A program made the translations under genes and the position numbers. From Falciphora oryzae (lineage: Eukaryota; Ascomycota; Sordariomycetes; Magnaporthales; Magnaporthaceae): a stretch of 64,000 bases of DNA. Positions 33,694 through 45,560 of the stretch are shown here, piece by piece. The stretch is taken from the NCBI GenBank assembly GCA_000733355.1, contig JNVV01000038.1, positions 214,291-278,290 on the forward strand. Direction: 5' to 3'. Every line of letters starts with the position of its first letter. Within the stretch, counting starts at the first letter, position 1. Under the pieces are notes generated by a model. That model saw nothing but the letters and a program-made list of their open reading frames with translations, had not been told where the DNA came from and searched no databases.

Positions 33694-34779
33694 CTAGGGC
33701 TTCTCGTAGATCCACTTGGCGTTCTCGGACGACCAGTCAACGACCTCGCCGGCCTTGAACCACAGGGCAATCTCCTTCTTGGCGTTCTCGACACTGTCGG
33801 AGCCGTGGCAGACGTTGCGGCCGACATCGATGGCGAAGTCACTGTTGAGAAGAGGGGGGATCGTCAGCTGGTGGGCATGATATCGAAGGATGTATTGTCA
33901 AAGCGTGTGCGAAGGGAATCGGTCAAAACGTACCCGCGGATGGTGCCAGGGGCCGAGGCAAGGGGGTTGGTGGCGCCGAGGAGAGCTGAGAGTCGGCGAG
34001 AGTCAGTACACGGAACACTCCTCGAGTGGATACGGGAGACGCGGGGGTGAACGTACTGCGGCCAGTCTTGACGGCATCACGTCCCTGCCAGACCATGGCG
34101 CAGATCGGGCCGCTGTTCATGTCTGTGCCCAACGTGTTAGCATCCATGTCGCTTTGGGTCTAGACCCGCTCTGTGCGCGAGGCGGGGGTGGGTATGGCCT
34201 ACACTCAACCAGACCGGCGAAGAAGGGCTTGTCCTTCAGGTCGGCATCTGTGGGAAAGAGATGCCGAGTCAGTCCGGGTGCCGAGACGGGCGAGGAACAA
34301 GTATCGGTCCAGGTCTCGGGGAGGAAAACGAACAGTGCTCCTTGAGGTGCTCCTCGCCAGGCTTGGTCAGCTTGATAGCGACCAGCTTGTAGCTGCGGTG
34401 TGAGCGAGCGGTCAGTATCTCCGTCACTGTCTTGCTGCTGTGCTCGAGGGCGGTCGGTCGTTGTCTCGACTTACCCGCGCTGCTCGAAGCGGGAGATGAT
34501 GGGGCCGACCAGACCGCGCTGTGATGCTGTTAGCAGCTTGCTCGGCGAGAGCAGCAGATGGGTTCGATGCGTCGAGCCGATGCCGTACCTGAACGCCGTC
34601 GGGCTTGATGGCAATGAAGCTGCAAAGGTGAGAGCAAAGTCAGCAAACTTTTCTTGGGATAGGCACGTAAACAAGGCCTCAAGGAAGGACAGGTAGACGG
34701 GACGAGACAGGAAGAGCAGGGGAAACGTGCAGAGAGTAGGAATGGCTGGCATGGGAACTTACGTCTGCTCGTCAGCCAT
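33694..34779 (-). CDS. ndk1: Nucleoside diphosphate kinase
   Basis: Eight exons on the minus strand: 34763-34779, 34589-34619, 34475-34518, 34334-34392, 34203-34247, 34057-34122, 33934-33985 and 33694-33841. Together they give 462 bases and 153 residues, the normal length. All junctions are GT-AG and every one is fixed by the conserved protein: [76 protein letters not shown]. The phosphohistidine is His117 in NVCHGSDS. The C-terminus WIYEKP is typical. The enzyme moves the gamma-phosphate between nucleoside triphosphates and diphosphates. Seven introns in a 462-base coding sequence is dense for a fungus; several internal exons are under 60 bases. Divergent from the glucosidase II gene. Confidence 0.97.
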
Positions 34780-35880
34780 TTTGGGAGATTCGTTTGGATC
34801 AGAAGCCTGAGAAACGTTGTTGGTGTTGCTGTTGAGGATGCCGTGGTCGGGGAGGAGTTGTGTGTTGTTGGAGCCAGAGTCGAGGGACGAGACGAAGCAG
34901 GAGAAGAAGCTTAGGAGAAGGAGGACCAGCATATAAGTTGGCGGGGTAATTATTTTTTGCGGTCCGGCCCACCTCTGCGTTGCCAGCTCTGCACGTCGCC
35001 CGCGGGGCACGCTGGCGGTGGGGTGGCCGTCCATGATGGATGTTTGCTCAACTTTCAGGGGTAACGGAGCGTGCCCGTTGTGCTTAGGTATGCTCTTAAC
35101 GAGGCGAGGTCCCCGATAATGGGGTGCGATTCGGGACGGAAGGGGAGCTAGATGACCACGCCACAAGGGAGGGATTTGGTGGCGGCTTTGGAGTCGAGCA
35201 GAATTATCCAGTCTGTCGGTGAGCTACTTTGCTCGAGTTTGTAGAGATTTCTCATCACTTGCTCCTGACTTGGAGTCTGGCGTTGCGGTGTACGTCGACT
35301 TGTATCCATGGGATTGGAGAGCTGGGGGGAACTCTGTCAGTCTCTCACCCAGAGTGGGGTGGGTCGAATGGTGGGCAGCAGCAGAATGCAAGCTGCCTCC
35401 TACGATACGATCATCACCATTCAGGACCAGAATTAAAAACAAAAAGGATTCAATGCCACACACGAGCACGACATGGAACCTGTCTCTATCTTGGATCGTA
35501 ATACAGCACGTGAATTGTCCTCCTGTATTTGAGGACATGCATCAATCGAGCACTCCGCTCCACACGTCATTGCTGGGCAAAACGCGCTAAGCCGATTCGG
35601 GCGATCGTGCAGGGGCCGTTTCTGGCCAGCTTGACCCTTGCGAGTCGGAGCTGCCCAAGAATTGCCGACCTCTGAGGGAGCACGACGGTCCAGCCCGTCC
35701 CAAAACCTCCAACTGTGCTGGGCCACTGCCGCTTTTCCTCCTCTCCAGCACATTGGCGATCTTTCGAGCTGGCCGATAGAGCGCTTGTCGCCCTTCTTTC
35801 TCGTTACCCCGCCTGTTCTTTTCTTTACTATCTTGCTGTGCGACGCTAATTGGCCTGGCGTCTGACGTGGCGTCGTCACA
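34780..35880. other. Divergent promoter region between ndk1 and glucosidase II alpha
   Basis: 1.1 kb between two housekeeping genes transcribed away from each other. CT-rich tracts lie just ahead of the glucosidase start (35730-35830) and purine-rich sequence ahead of ndk1, typical of strong fungal promoters. No gene or RNA recognised. Confidence 0.5.
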
Positions 35881-38800
35881 ATGCGCCTCTCCGGCGGCAC
35901 GTCGAGGAGCTGGACGGCATCCCTCTGCGTCCTCTCCACCCTGACCTGCCTGCTCACCCCGGCTGGTAAGCTTCAGCCTCGAACCGAAAGAAAGCCGCTT
36001 TGATCATCCCCCTTGCTGACACCGTCCCCAGTCATGGTCAAGGAGCACGACTTCAAAAAGTGCGACCAGTCGGGCTTCTGCAAACGCAACCGCGCCTACG
36101 CCGACGCTGCCATTGGTGCCGGATCATCATGGGAAGCGCCGTACAAGGTCCTGCCCGACTCGGTCGCCTTCAAGGACGGCCGCCTCGAGGCCATCATCCA
36201 CAAGACGGTCGACCAGGACGGTAAGACGGTCCGCCTGCCCCTCACCGTCTCCTTCCTCAAGTCGGGCACCGCCAGGGTCTCCGTCGATGAGGAGAAGCGC
36301 CTGAACAAGGACATCGACCTCCGCCACAGCAGCGCCGCCCGCAAGGAGCGCTACAACGAGGCCGAGAGGTTCGCCATCGTCGGCGGGCTCGAGGTCGACG
36401 CCGCCGCCAAGGTCGCCTCGGAGGACAAGGACCAGATCACCATCAAGTACGGGCCTGAGGCCAACTTCGAAGCCTTCATCAAGTTTGCCCCCTTCGGCAT
36501 TGACTTCAGGCGCGACGGTAACACCCAGATTAAGTTTAACGACCGCGGCCTGCTCAATGTGGAGCATTGGCGGCCCAAGGTCGAGAAAACCGAGCCCGAG
36601 AAGCCCGCCGAGGGCTCCGAGGAGAACAAGGAGGGCGAGCAAAGGAAGGAAGAGGAGGAGCAGAAGCCTCAAGGCGAAGACGAGAGCACTTGGTGGGAGG
36701 AGACTTTTGGTGGTAACACCGACACCAAGCCTCGCGGCCCTGAGAGCGTTGCTCTGGACATCTCCTTCGTTGGCTATGAGCACGTCTTTGGCATCCCCTC
36801 CCACGCTGGCCCGCTTTCCCTCAAGGAGACGCGCGGCGGCGAGGGTAACTACGAGGAGCCGTACCGGTTCTACAACCTCGATGTCTTCGAGTACATCCTG
36901 GACAGCCCTATGAGCCTGTACGGCGCCATCCCCTTTATGCAGGCCCACCGCAAGGACTCGACCGTCGGCATCTTCTGGCTCAGCGCCGCCGAGACCTGGA
37001 TCGACATTGTCAAGGCCAAGTCGGGCAACAACCCGCTCGCCCTCGGCCTGGGCTCCAAGAAGAACACGCAGACTCACTGGATCTCGGAGAGTGGCCTGCT
37101 CGACGTGTTTGTCTTCCTGGGCCCCACGCCCCGTGACGTCGTCCAGAAGTACGGCGAGCTCACCGGCTTCACCGCCATGCCGCAGGAGTTCTCGATCGGC
37201 TACCACCAGTGCCGCTGGAACTACGTCTCGGACGACGACGTTAAGGACGTAGACCGCAAGATGGACAAGTTCCACATCCCCTACGACGTCATCTGGCTGG
37301 ACATTGAGTACACCGACGGCAAAAAGTACTTCACCTGGGACAAGGACATGTTCAAGGACCCTACCGCCATGTGCAAGCACCTCGACGACCACGGCCGGAA
37401 GCTTGTCACCATCATCGACCCGCACATCAAGAACGAGGCCGGTTACCGGGTTGTCGAGGAGCTCAAGTCTAAGGACCTGGCCGTCAAGAACAAGGACGGC
37501 AGCATCTTCGAGGGCTGGTGCTGGCCTGGTTCGTCGCACTACATTGACGCCTTCAACCCCAAGGCGGTTGACTGGTGGAAGGAGCAGTTCAAGTACGACT
37601 CGTTCAAGGGCACGGCTGAGAACACGTTCATCTGGAACGACATGAACGAGCCCTCCGTCTTCAACGGGCCCGAGGTCTCGATGCCCAAGGACAACCTGCA
37701 CCACGGCGGTTGGGAGCACCGCGATGTTCACAACCTGAACGGCATGACATTCCACAACGCCACATACCAGGCCCTGCTCAGCCGCAAGGCCGGCGAGCTG
37801 CGTCGTCCCTTTGTGCTGACGCGCTCCTTCTTTGCCGGGTCGCAGCGCCTCGGTGCCATGTGGACTGGCGACAACCAGGCCTCCTGGGAGCACCTGGGCG
37901 CGGCTGCGCCTATGCTTCTGTCCCAGGGTATCGCCGGGTTCCCCTTCTCTGGCGCCGACGTCGGAGGTTTCTTCGGCAACCCGGACATGGACCTGCTCAC
38001 CCGCTGGTACCAGGCCGGCGCCTTCTACCCCTTCTTCCGCGGTCACGCGCACATCGATGCGCGCCGCCGCGAGCCCTACCTGGCCGGCGACCCGTACACC
38101 CCCATCATCACGGCCGCGCTGCGCCTGCGCTACAGCCTCCTCCCATCGTGGTACACGGCCTTCCGCCAGGCCCACACCGAGGGCGTGCCCATCATCCGTC
38201 CCATGTTCTACACCAACCCGACCGAGGAGAGCGGGTTCGCGGTGGATGACCAATTCTTTGTTGGCGAGACGGGTCTGCTGCATAAGCCTGTGGTGGAGAA
38301 GGACAAGGACTCGGTTGATATCTACATCCCTGACGACGAGGTCTACTACGACTACTTCACGTACGACGTGGCGCAGACCCACAAGGGAAAGAAGACAACA
38401 CTGGCGGCTCCGCTCGAGAAGATCCCGCTCCTGATGCGCGGAGGCCACATCTTTGCGCGCAGGGACATCCCCCGCCGCTCCAGCGCCCTCATGCGCTTTG
38501 ACCCGTACACTATGGTCATCACCTACCCCAAGTCTGCGGGTGGCCGCGCCGAGGGAACCCTGTACGTGGATGACGGCGACTCGTTTGACTACGAGCAGGG
38601 ACAGTACGTGCACAGACGGTTCGCCCTCGAGGGGGCGACGCTGAGCTCAGCCGATGCCGAGGGCCGCAGCGCCGAGGCGTTGAGCAAGATCAAGCCCGGA
38701 GCGTGGCTCAAGGCCTTTGGCGACGTGGCTGTCGACAAGGTCATTGTCATTGGCCTGCCGGCCAAACAGGTCGCCAAAAAGGAGGCGACACTCGAGTCGG

Positions 38801-38925
38801 CGTCGGGAGAGAAGAAGACGGTCGGCGTGGAGTACACGCCCGCGGCGGGCAGCAGGGCGGCCTATGCTGTTGTGCGTGGAGTCGGTGCCAAGGTTGCGCA
38901 GGACTGGAAGCTCACTTTTGCCTAA
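35881..38925 (+). CDS. ROT2: Glucosidase II alpha subunit (GH31, ER glycoprotein trimming)
   Basis: Two exons, 35881-35965 and 36032-38925, give 992 residues. The intron (35966-36031, GTAAGC...CCCAG) splits the secretion signal region: SWTASLCVLSTLTCLLTPAV, then VKEHDFKKCDQSGFCKRNR, which is the conserved N-terminus of mature glucosidase II alpha. The GH31 barrel has WLDIEYTDGKKYFTWD and the nucleophile Asp (about residue 565) in IWNDMNEPSVFNGPE, followed by GADVGGFFGNPD and FFRGHAHIDARRREPYL. Known enzyme removes the two inner glucoses from N-glycans in the calnexin cycle. There is no C-terminal HDEL; the beta subunit supplies retention. A charged Glu/Lys-rich insert (about residues 195-240) sits in the N-terminal beta domain. 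Strong preference for C-ending codons suggests high expression. Confidence 0.96.
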
Positions 38926-41530
38926 ATCACCGGCGCCGTGCAGTAAAGATTGCACAGCTTGTAGGGGGATGCTGTGGGATTTTACTATAGATCTCGGAGG
39001 GTCTCGATGAACATGTGCAGAAGGATACTAGAGCAGTTGGGATGCCTGGGCTGGGTTACGACAATATAAAAAATAAATTTTACAGCAATACTCTTTTGTT
39101 TTGTTTTCCCTTCCTCTCACGACTAGAGCACGTGTTCCCCCGCCGATATTCACGTAGGGTAACCACATGGGACACAAGGACAAGCGGGATGTAGACCGGC
39201 AATGGAATCCTCGAGACTTGTGATGCTGGAGGACCCTGGGATTTGCGGCATTACTGGCTGTTGTTCTGGCCGACTGTCTCCGCCAAAGCATTCGTCCGCG
39301 CCAGGAAGCGCCGGCATCTCGTAAGTCCTGGGTGTGGGGTTTCCGGTCTTCTTGCCCGCGTTATGCCTGATGCCTGACCAGGCCCTGGTGTACAGCCAAA
39401 AGCTGAAAGCGAACGTCTGTCGGCGCGGCGCGAAAGGAGCACTCAGGTTCGGAAGAATTCAGTAAGCAAATGCAAGTCCCCAACGCCGTTGACCGCCATC
39501 CAGGCCATTATACCTGAACGTTACCGGAGAGCTCCGACAAAAGAAGACCGCAGTCTGCGCTTGCATCACCATGGCTGTGTTTCACGATGTGGGCACCAGC
39601 GGGACAGGAGGCAGATGGGAGGGAAAGGCGATGCGACCGGTAATGGAGGCTAGTGACGCGACAATAGGATAAAGAGGTAATTCCACACTGTCGCAGCCTG
39701 TGAAGCGTATACAAAAAAAAAAAAAAAACGTAGACACCAACGGACTGTGTTGTGATACTTCTAGCCAAGACAGCATCTCCAGTCCCCAAGTTCCTCTCCA
39801 CGCCCCATCCACCCACCACTATGTGGAATACATAATTTTCTTCCCTTCTAGTAATCTACATCTCGCTATCACCTAACTCGCCACCGCTCCGGTGGTGTTG
39901 TCCTCGCGTGCCGTCTTAGGCCCTGCCCGCCGCCGTCGCCCCCGGTTCTAAGCCTGGCGCGCGGGGAGCCTCGTGTAGGATGATGACGACAACATGGACA
40001 TCACGACGACCCCAACCCCTCTCCCAGGGCCAGTCCCCCTGCCATGCCGCCTTGGGGCAACGACACCGGCGTGGCCAACGACTCCGTGTTGGAAAGGAGA
40101 CTTGTTATGTCATCAGGTGTGACGATGGTTCTTGAAGGGGGCGGGAAGAAGTGACAGGGAGACCTGTCATGACAGGAGTCCTAGAACTCTCAACCAATTC
40201 GTGTTTCTGCTCGTATACAAGCAGCACTAGGAGCTTGCCTCTGTGTCTTGTGGTCACGTGGTCCCCGGGGCGTTTGATACTTGTGGCCAAGAGGGGTCGG
40301 GCACCGGCGGTTGTTATTTTTACACTTGCCTTCACCGTCTTCTTGTACGCCTGGGCCTCAGAGGCTTAGACCAGACAGATGGCGGTGCAGTGACTTGCGG
40401 GTCTTGCGGGTTCGCTCCGCAGGTCGGGCCACCTCGACCAAGTCGGAGGAGCAGACTTTGCCGTCGTGTTCGATTGGTAGACAGCGTTCGAGATGCGACC
40501 TCTGAGGTTCACGACCTTTTTTTTTTTTTTTTTTTTTTTTTTGCTGGGGTACAATCCTCCCGCTGTTTTCCCCTGATGGCTGAAGCTCGAGACGCTCGTT
40601 TGCACCGCCAGGACGAGACTGTCATTATAAAATCTACGTGGTAGCAAGGATCAGAATCCCCTGGACAGAGTTCCAACAACCAGTCGCAGCCGTTGTGGAG
40701 CGTCCAAGATTCCCCGATGTCCTCATGCGCTACAAACAGGACCCGGAATTTGTCAAGCTTCTGGGAGGCGCGGAAAAATGACATTGGGCAACTATTGGCG
40801 TTGGGCGCATTGATGCAAATATCCCGGCCTGGGCTCCTGCGACGTCTTGACCTCGCATCAGAAATCGGGCTGCTTGCCTTGGGGCTTGTCTCGGACGTCG
40901 GTTAGCAAAGACAGGTAAGACACTATTTCAGCGCGTTCAAGGGCGGCAAAAGCTCGCGCGCTTGCCGCCTCCCATCCCCAGACGCCGCCCGGATGCAAGC
41001 GACCCGCGCTTTGGAACCGGACCAGCAGCCCGATCATTCCTGATAACGTCGTGGGCGGGCCTGTTGTCCGCCCCGGCCCTGACCACTGCCCCCTGGCACA
41101 CTCCTGGCGGCGGGGCAGCTGAGATGAGAACTGGCAACCGCCCAGCGAGGCCGATGGCGGCCCCGGACCATCGTCCTGGCGCAGAAGAGGATCGACAGAG
41201 GGGATTTCCGGCACGGCTTGACCTCCCCACTACGCGGTGGCCGTTGGTTGCACGACGAGGTGGTGACTGGCGTGCTGGCGACCCACGCGCCGTAGCGCCC
41301 ACGATGCTTGCCGCTCCGCTTGTTCTTAGAATGGCGATCCCCGTCCCTCCCCTTCCTCCCGCGGTTCGCGCGAGACTGGCCTGTTTCTCTTCGATCCGGG
41401 GGCGCACTCACGGAATGTATGACATACTTCAGTCTTCGCTAGTCGACACAAAGGCGGTCGCGTCTTCCCGGACCTCGATATCCACGCCATCTGAGTATTT
41501 CTCTCCCCCCTCTCTCCCTCCACTAAAAAA
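38926..41530. other. 2.6 kb intergenic region, no supported gene
   Basis: Nothing convincing on either strand. There is an A run at 39713-39728 and a T run at 40517-40542. The longest ORFs (for example 40962-41534) start with non-ATG codons and are Pro/Arg/Ala-rich translations of GC-rich DNA. A 54-base stretch before the T run has complementary ends but is too short for a tRNA. Confidence 0.45.
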
Positions 41531-42439
41531 ATGAGTGACGCCAACGGGCCCCAGGCCGTCGTCTACATGGGCGGGCCGGAGCCGGTCAAGCACGACGGGG
41601 ACTACCCCCAGGCCCACACAGCCGCGGCATCACAGCAGGACCAGGGTGGTGGGGGCCGCCTCGGACGCCAGAAACAAGCTATTTGGCGACCTCTCCGCCG
41701 CCGCCGCAGCAGCAGCAGCAGATGCCAGCAATGACGGCTCAGCAAGATGGCTACCAGCAGCACGAGAAGGGCACGGGCGGCAGCCGCCGTCCCAACTGGC
41801 TGCTCGCCGCCGCAGCCTGCCTCTTGGGCATCATCATCGGCGGCGCCATCGTCGGCGGCGTTCTGGGTCCATGCTGGCCAACCGGCCGGCGGCGGGCGCT
41901 AACGGCACGGCGACGCCGGCCACCGAGCGCAAGACGGGCGACGCGGGGCGCGGTACCCCACCACCAGTACCAAACCCGAGCGGCACGTCGTCGGCACCGC
42001 CTGCCGCGGCCACATCGGGAACCATGCTCACCAACTATGAGGCGGCCAACTGGCGCAACGTCAGCACGCTGGCGTTTCCCTGCCCGCGGCAGGAGGGCAC
42101 GACGGTCACGGCCGTGGACGGGTCGCGGTACAAGGTCGAGTGCAAGGTCGACTCGCAGGGCCTGGGGAAGGAGGCCCCTTTCAGGATGACGGACCTGCAG
42201 TCGGTCATAGCCTACAGTTTCGAGGACTGCGTGCAGGCGTGCGCAGCTTCAACAAGCTGTCGCCCAAGGTGCAGGGGACGGGCCCGGCCATGGTCTGCCG
42301 CACCGTGGTGCGGCGCCACAGGATGGACGAGAAGCCCTTCTTCGAAGAGGGCGGCAACTGCTTCTTGAAGAACGCGACGCGCGCCAACGGCGAGAAGGGG
42401 CTGTTTTGCGAGCAGTGCATGTCGGGCACCCTGCTCTGA
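41531..42439 (+). pseudogene. Frameshifted single-pass membrane protein with Cys-rich ectodomain (apple/PAN-like)
   Basis: One coding region runs through changing frames. It starts MSDANGPQAVVYMGGPEPVK (frame of 41531), passes RNKLFGDLS (frame of 41535) and QQQQQMPAMTAQQDGYQQHEK with a membrane span WLLAAAACLLGIIIGGAIVG (frame of 41683). It then changes near 41868 to MLANRPAAGANGTATPATER...NVSTLAFPCP...SFEDCVQACA, and near 42243 to FNKLSPKVQGTG...CNFL-like GGNCFLKN and CEQCMSGTLL. Order: Gln/Pro-rich cytosolic part, one span, Ser/Thr/Pro linker, Cys-rich extracellular part. Such architecture is common in ascomycete surface proteins of unknown role. No introns explain the shifts, which happen over zero or a few bases. 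Either the gene is dead or the assembly carries single-base errors. Confidence 0.65.
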
Positions 42440-43282
42440 GGCTTTGTGTGTCGTGGTTGGTTCTGGCAGGGTGGCCTGTTTCCGTTTTCTGTGTAGTTAT
42501 ATCCTTCAATATTGGTAGTTTCTTGAAGCAAGCCGAATACCAGACCAGCTCGTACCAGCAACTGCCGGAGTCCGCGAGAGACTGCCTGGGGAAAATCGAA
42601 TAACGCGCAACTAGAATCGATTCTACACACTGCTAGACGGCCCGGAATGCTTCGCCAAAGACCGGGCAAAACCCAGGGGCGGGCGATGCCGATCAGCGGG
42701 AAGACACCGTAGTCCAAAACGAACGTCGACAGGGAAACCACGGAACCAACCGAAGAAGCTCGTGACACTGCACACAAGATGGAACCTTTCCCTTCGGCGT
42801 GTGGCGAGCGCCTAGGAAAAGGCGGCTGCATGGCCCAGACCGCCTACCGTCACTACCCGCACACTTCTTTGTGCTCATCAGTCATGCCCCTCGTTTTCGC
42901 GGCTGGGTGCTTCAGACGCCGCACCTACCCGCTCGCTTCTGCACACTGGCGTGTCTTCCTCCCAGATTTAGCCCTAGCGCCTCCGACATTTTCATACTCT
43001 TGGGAGATAGAATCACGGCAGAGGGAGGGCTGGCCCTTTCCCAGCATCGCCCTTTGGCATCGCAGCTCGGCGTTTCCGCGCAGTCTGCAATGCTTCCTCC
43101 GCAGGCCTCTTGCAAAGGACGGGGGCGGAAGAGGAGACTGTCGGCTATATAACAGCCCTCTCCTCGCCGTCTTCATCCTGTTCAGCTACACTAGGAACAG
43201 CAAGCAGCCCACCACATCCAGTCACACCACATCCAACCACAGATCCACTTACAGCCTTGAACGAACCCCCATCGTTTGCGCC
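42440..43282. other. Intergenic region ahead of an orphan gene
   Basis: 843 bases. The frame of the downstream gene stays open back to 42779, where an ATG exists. However, this part is pyrimidine-rich, contains a TATA-like element (tatataac at 43145-43152), and reads like a promoter and leader. No other feature. Confidence 0.5.
43145..43152 (+). promoter_or_regulatory. TATA-like element upstream of the orphan gene
   Basis: An AT-rich tatataac box in otherwise GC-rich DNA, 131 bases before the chosen ATG at 43283. Position and context fit a core promoter; no transcription start was measured. Confidence 0.35.
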
Positions 43283-45560
43283 ATGGACCCCGCGAACCTG
43301 CCCTGGCTGTTCCGGCGGTTGGGCATGCGCTGCAATGCCGACGCCCGCACCCCCGAGCAGACACCCGCCCTCTCGGGAACATCCCTCCCCCAGCACGGCA
43401 CCACCACCCCACATCGTGCCTCGGTCCACTGCCACGGCCGCGACCACCAACAGCGCTTCCCCCAAACCCCAGCCGACTACCTCAACGACGCTCCAGTCTG
43501 GGACGACGACCTGGTCCCCGTCGGCCCCGCGCTGCAGCCCGTCCTGACCAAGGCAAGCGTCGACCGCATGAAGAGGGACGCCGCGGCCCAGTCCCGCCGC
43601 ACCACCTGGCTCAGCGGCCCCTTCCCTCTGGGCGCCTTCGTCCCGGCCACCACCACCACCGAGCTCAGGGGCTCCCCAGCCCGGCCCCGCAGCGGCTCGG
43701 TCGACACCTTTTACTCGGCGCAATCGCACCACTCCGCGGCTGACGACGCCACCAAGGACCGGCCGCGCCACCACGCCGAGCCGCCGTCGCCGCCGCAGCC
43801 AGCGGCCCTGCGTCACAGCGGCAGCCAGGTCCGCCGGCGGCCGGATGACGAGCAGCAACGCCAGCGGATCGACGCCGGCGGCATCGCCCAGTGGATCCCG
43901 AGCGCTGGCACCTGGTCAGGTGCGTCCGTCCACGGCAGCGAGACGCGCAGCTCCTCCTCCGGTGGCGGCGGCCAGAGGGCCCCGTCCAGCAGCAGCACCT
44001 GGTCGACCGCGCCCGTCCATGGGAGTGCTGCCACACACCGATCCCCTGGTGGCCGAGACTACGGCGCCGCCCACAGGACCTTGACCAGCAGCACCCCGGC
44101 CGACCACGGCAGCGCGACGCCACGCACCATCTCAACCGCTGACGGCACCAGCACCACATCGCGCTCCACCCGGCGCAGCGACACCATCTCCTCGCGGAGC
44201 ACCCGGGGGATTATCGAGCCGAGCTCGACCCCATCGCACCTGTCGCCCCTGCAGGACTACTCCCTGCGCAGCCGCGACGGCGGCGAGCCGACCCGCTGCA
44301 TCGTGCGCCTCGTCGTCGACGGCCGCACCGACAAGTACATCTACATCAGCCAGTCCGTGTGCCCCTCGTGCAGCAGCGGCCAGGACAGCGGCCGCCGCGG
44401 CGGTGACCGCTACTGCGGCAACGACCGCCGCCGGGGGTCCTTCATCAGCACCGCCGCCATCTTCAGCGGCATCAACAACCACACCCCCGGCAACGACGGC
44501 CACTCCCGCATCGAGCTGGCCCGGCGCACCGGCACGTCGGACGAGGCCGTCGGCATCTTCCTGACGCTGCTACACACCTCCGAACCGGCCGACGCGCGCC
44601 TGCCCCCCGTCGCCGACGAGGACGGCCGCAGCAGCCGCCTGCTCGCCTACGTCGCGCTTGCCGACCACCAGTTCGCCGCCTCAGAGTCGCGCCGCGGGGC
44701 CCTGAGCTTCTGGGCCGCCAAGTGGGCCCGCGCCTTCGAGCAGCGGCTCGGGGCCGACAACAACAGGTTCAACAGCGTCAGCAACGGCCTGAGCCGCGAC
44801 GAGCACACGGACGGCGGCCTCGCCCGCCTGGCCCGCGCCCCGGGAGGCAAGCTCGCGTCGCTGCTGTACGCGGCGGGCCGCCTGCGCCTGCCGGTCCTGT
44901 GGCGGCTGGCGGGGCGCGCCGTCGTGCTGCACTGCCCCGTCGACGCCGACGGCGCCGTCTGCGCGCCGCCCCGCGACGGTGGAAGGGGCGAGCCGCAGAG
45001 GCTGTTCCGCCTGGTCCCGGACCCGGGAATGGAGCACGATGCTAGGGGGTATTGCCGTGAGTATTTCTCTTGGTGGCAACAATCCCTTCGATGTTGCTGC
45101 TCAGAATCCGACGACTAATCAGTTCTCATCTGTGTTCAGGGACCCTCAAGAGAGCCCGCCGGCAGGTCCTCGGCCAGATCATCGACGCCATCTACGACAC
45201 GCGCGAGACTATTCGCAGAAAGGCAAGAGAAAAACACACATGATGCCACCCTGTCGCTGTAAACCTCACACTAACATCCCTTTCATCCTTTTCCAGAGGG
45301 GCTACAACCAGCGCGACCCGCTCAAGTCGCAGATCGAGGCGCTCGGCCTCTGGCCCAGCCACCACGCGGCCGACTACCGCTCGCACCCGGCCGTCCAGGA
45401 GAGCCTGGCCGACCTGATCGGCCGCGTCAGCGCGGCCGCCGCCATCGCGGGCTCCAGGGGCGACAATGCGGAGCTGCTCGAGCTCGTCGGCAAGATCCGG
45501 TCCATCGTCGACGGCATGCAGCTGCCGCGGCTCGAGGCCCGGGCAGCGGGGCGCCGCTGA
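43283..45560 (+). CDS. Unrecognised Ser/Arg-rich protein with a conserved-looking helical C-terminal half
   Basis: Three exons, 43283-45056, 45140-45222 and 45297-45560, give 706 residues. Intron 1 (45057-45139) is GTGAGT...TTCAG. Intron 2 (45223-45296) has a GC donor (GCAAGA...CCAG); reading on would hit TGA within eight codons, whereas splicing continues RRK-RGYNQRDPLKSQIEALGL. The first 340 residues are low complexity, with many Ser, Thr, Arg and His and no domain I know. From about residue 345 the sequence is more ordered: CIVRLVVDGRTDKYIYISQS, CPSC, then a helical region LLAYVALADHQFAASESRRG and FWAAKWARAFEQRLG. The latter faintly recalls the region after a BTB/POZ domain, but I would not assign it. 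Start chosen at 43283, downstream of a TATA-like element; an in-frame ATG at 42779 would add 168 unlikely residues. Function unknown. Confidence 0.72.

Noticed and set aside
36127..38613. 828-codon antisense ORF across glucosidase II alpha
   Set aside because: Shadow of a highly biased coding sequence (C/G third positions); the Val/Leu-rich product has no domain.
40468..40521. tRNA-like stretch with complementary ends (GTCGTG/CACGAC) followed by a long T run
   Set aside because: Only 54 bases, no proper anticodon arm, and box A/B matches are poor. It does not fold as a tRNA.
40962..41534. 190-codon ORF ahead of the membrane-protein gene
   Set aside because: Non-ATG start and Pro/Arg/Ala-rich composition; antisense frames are open too.
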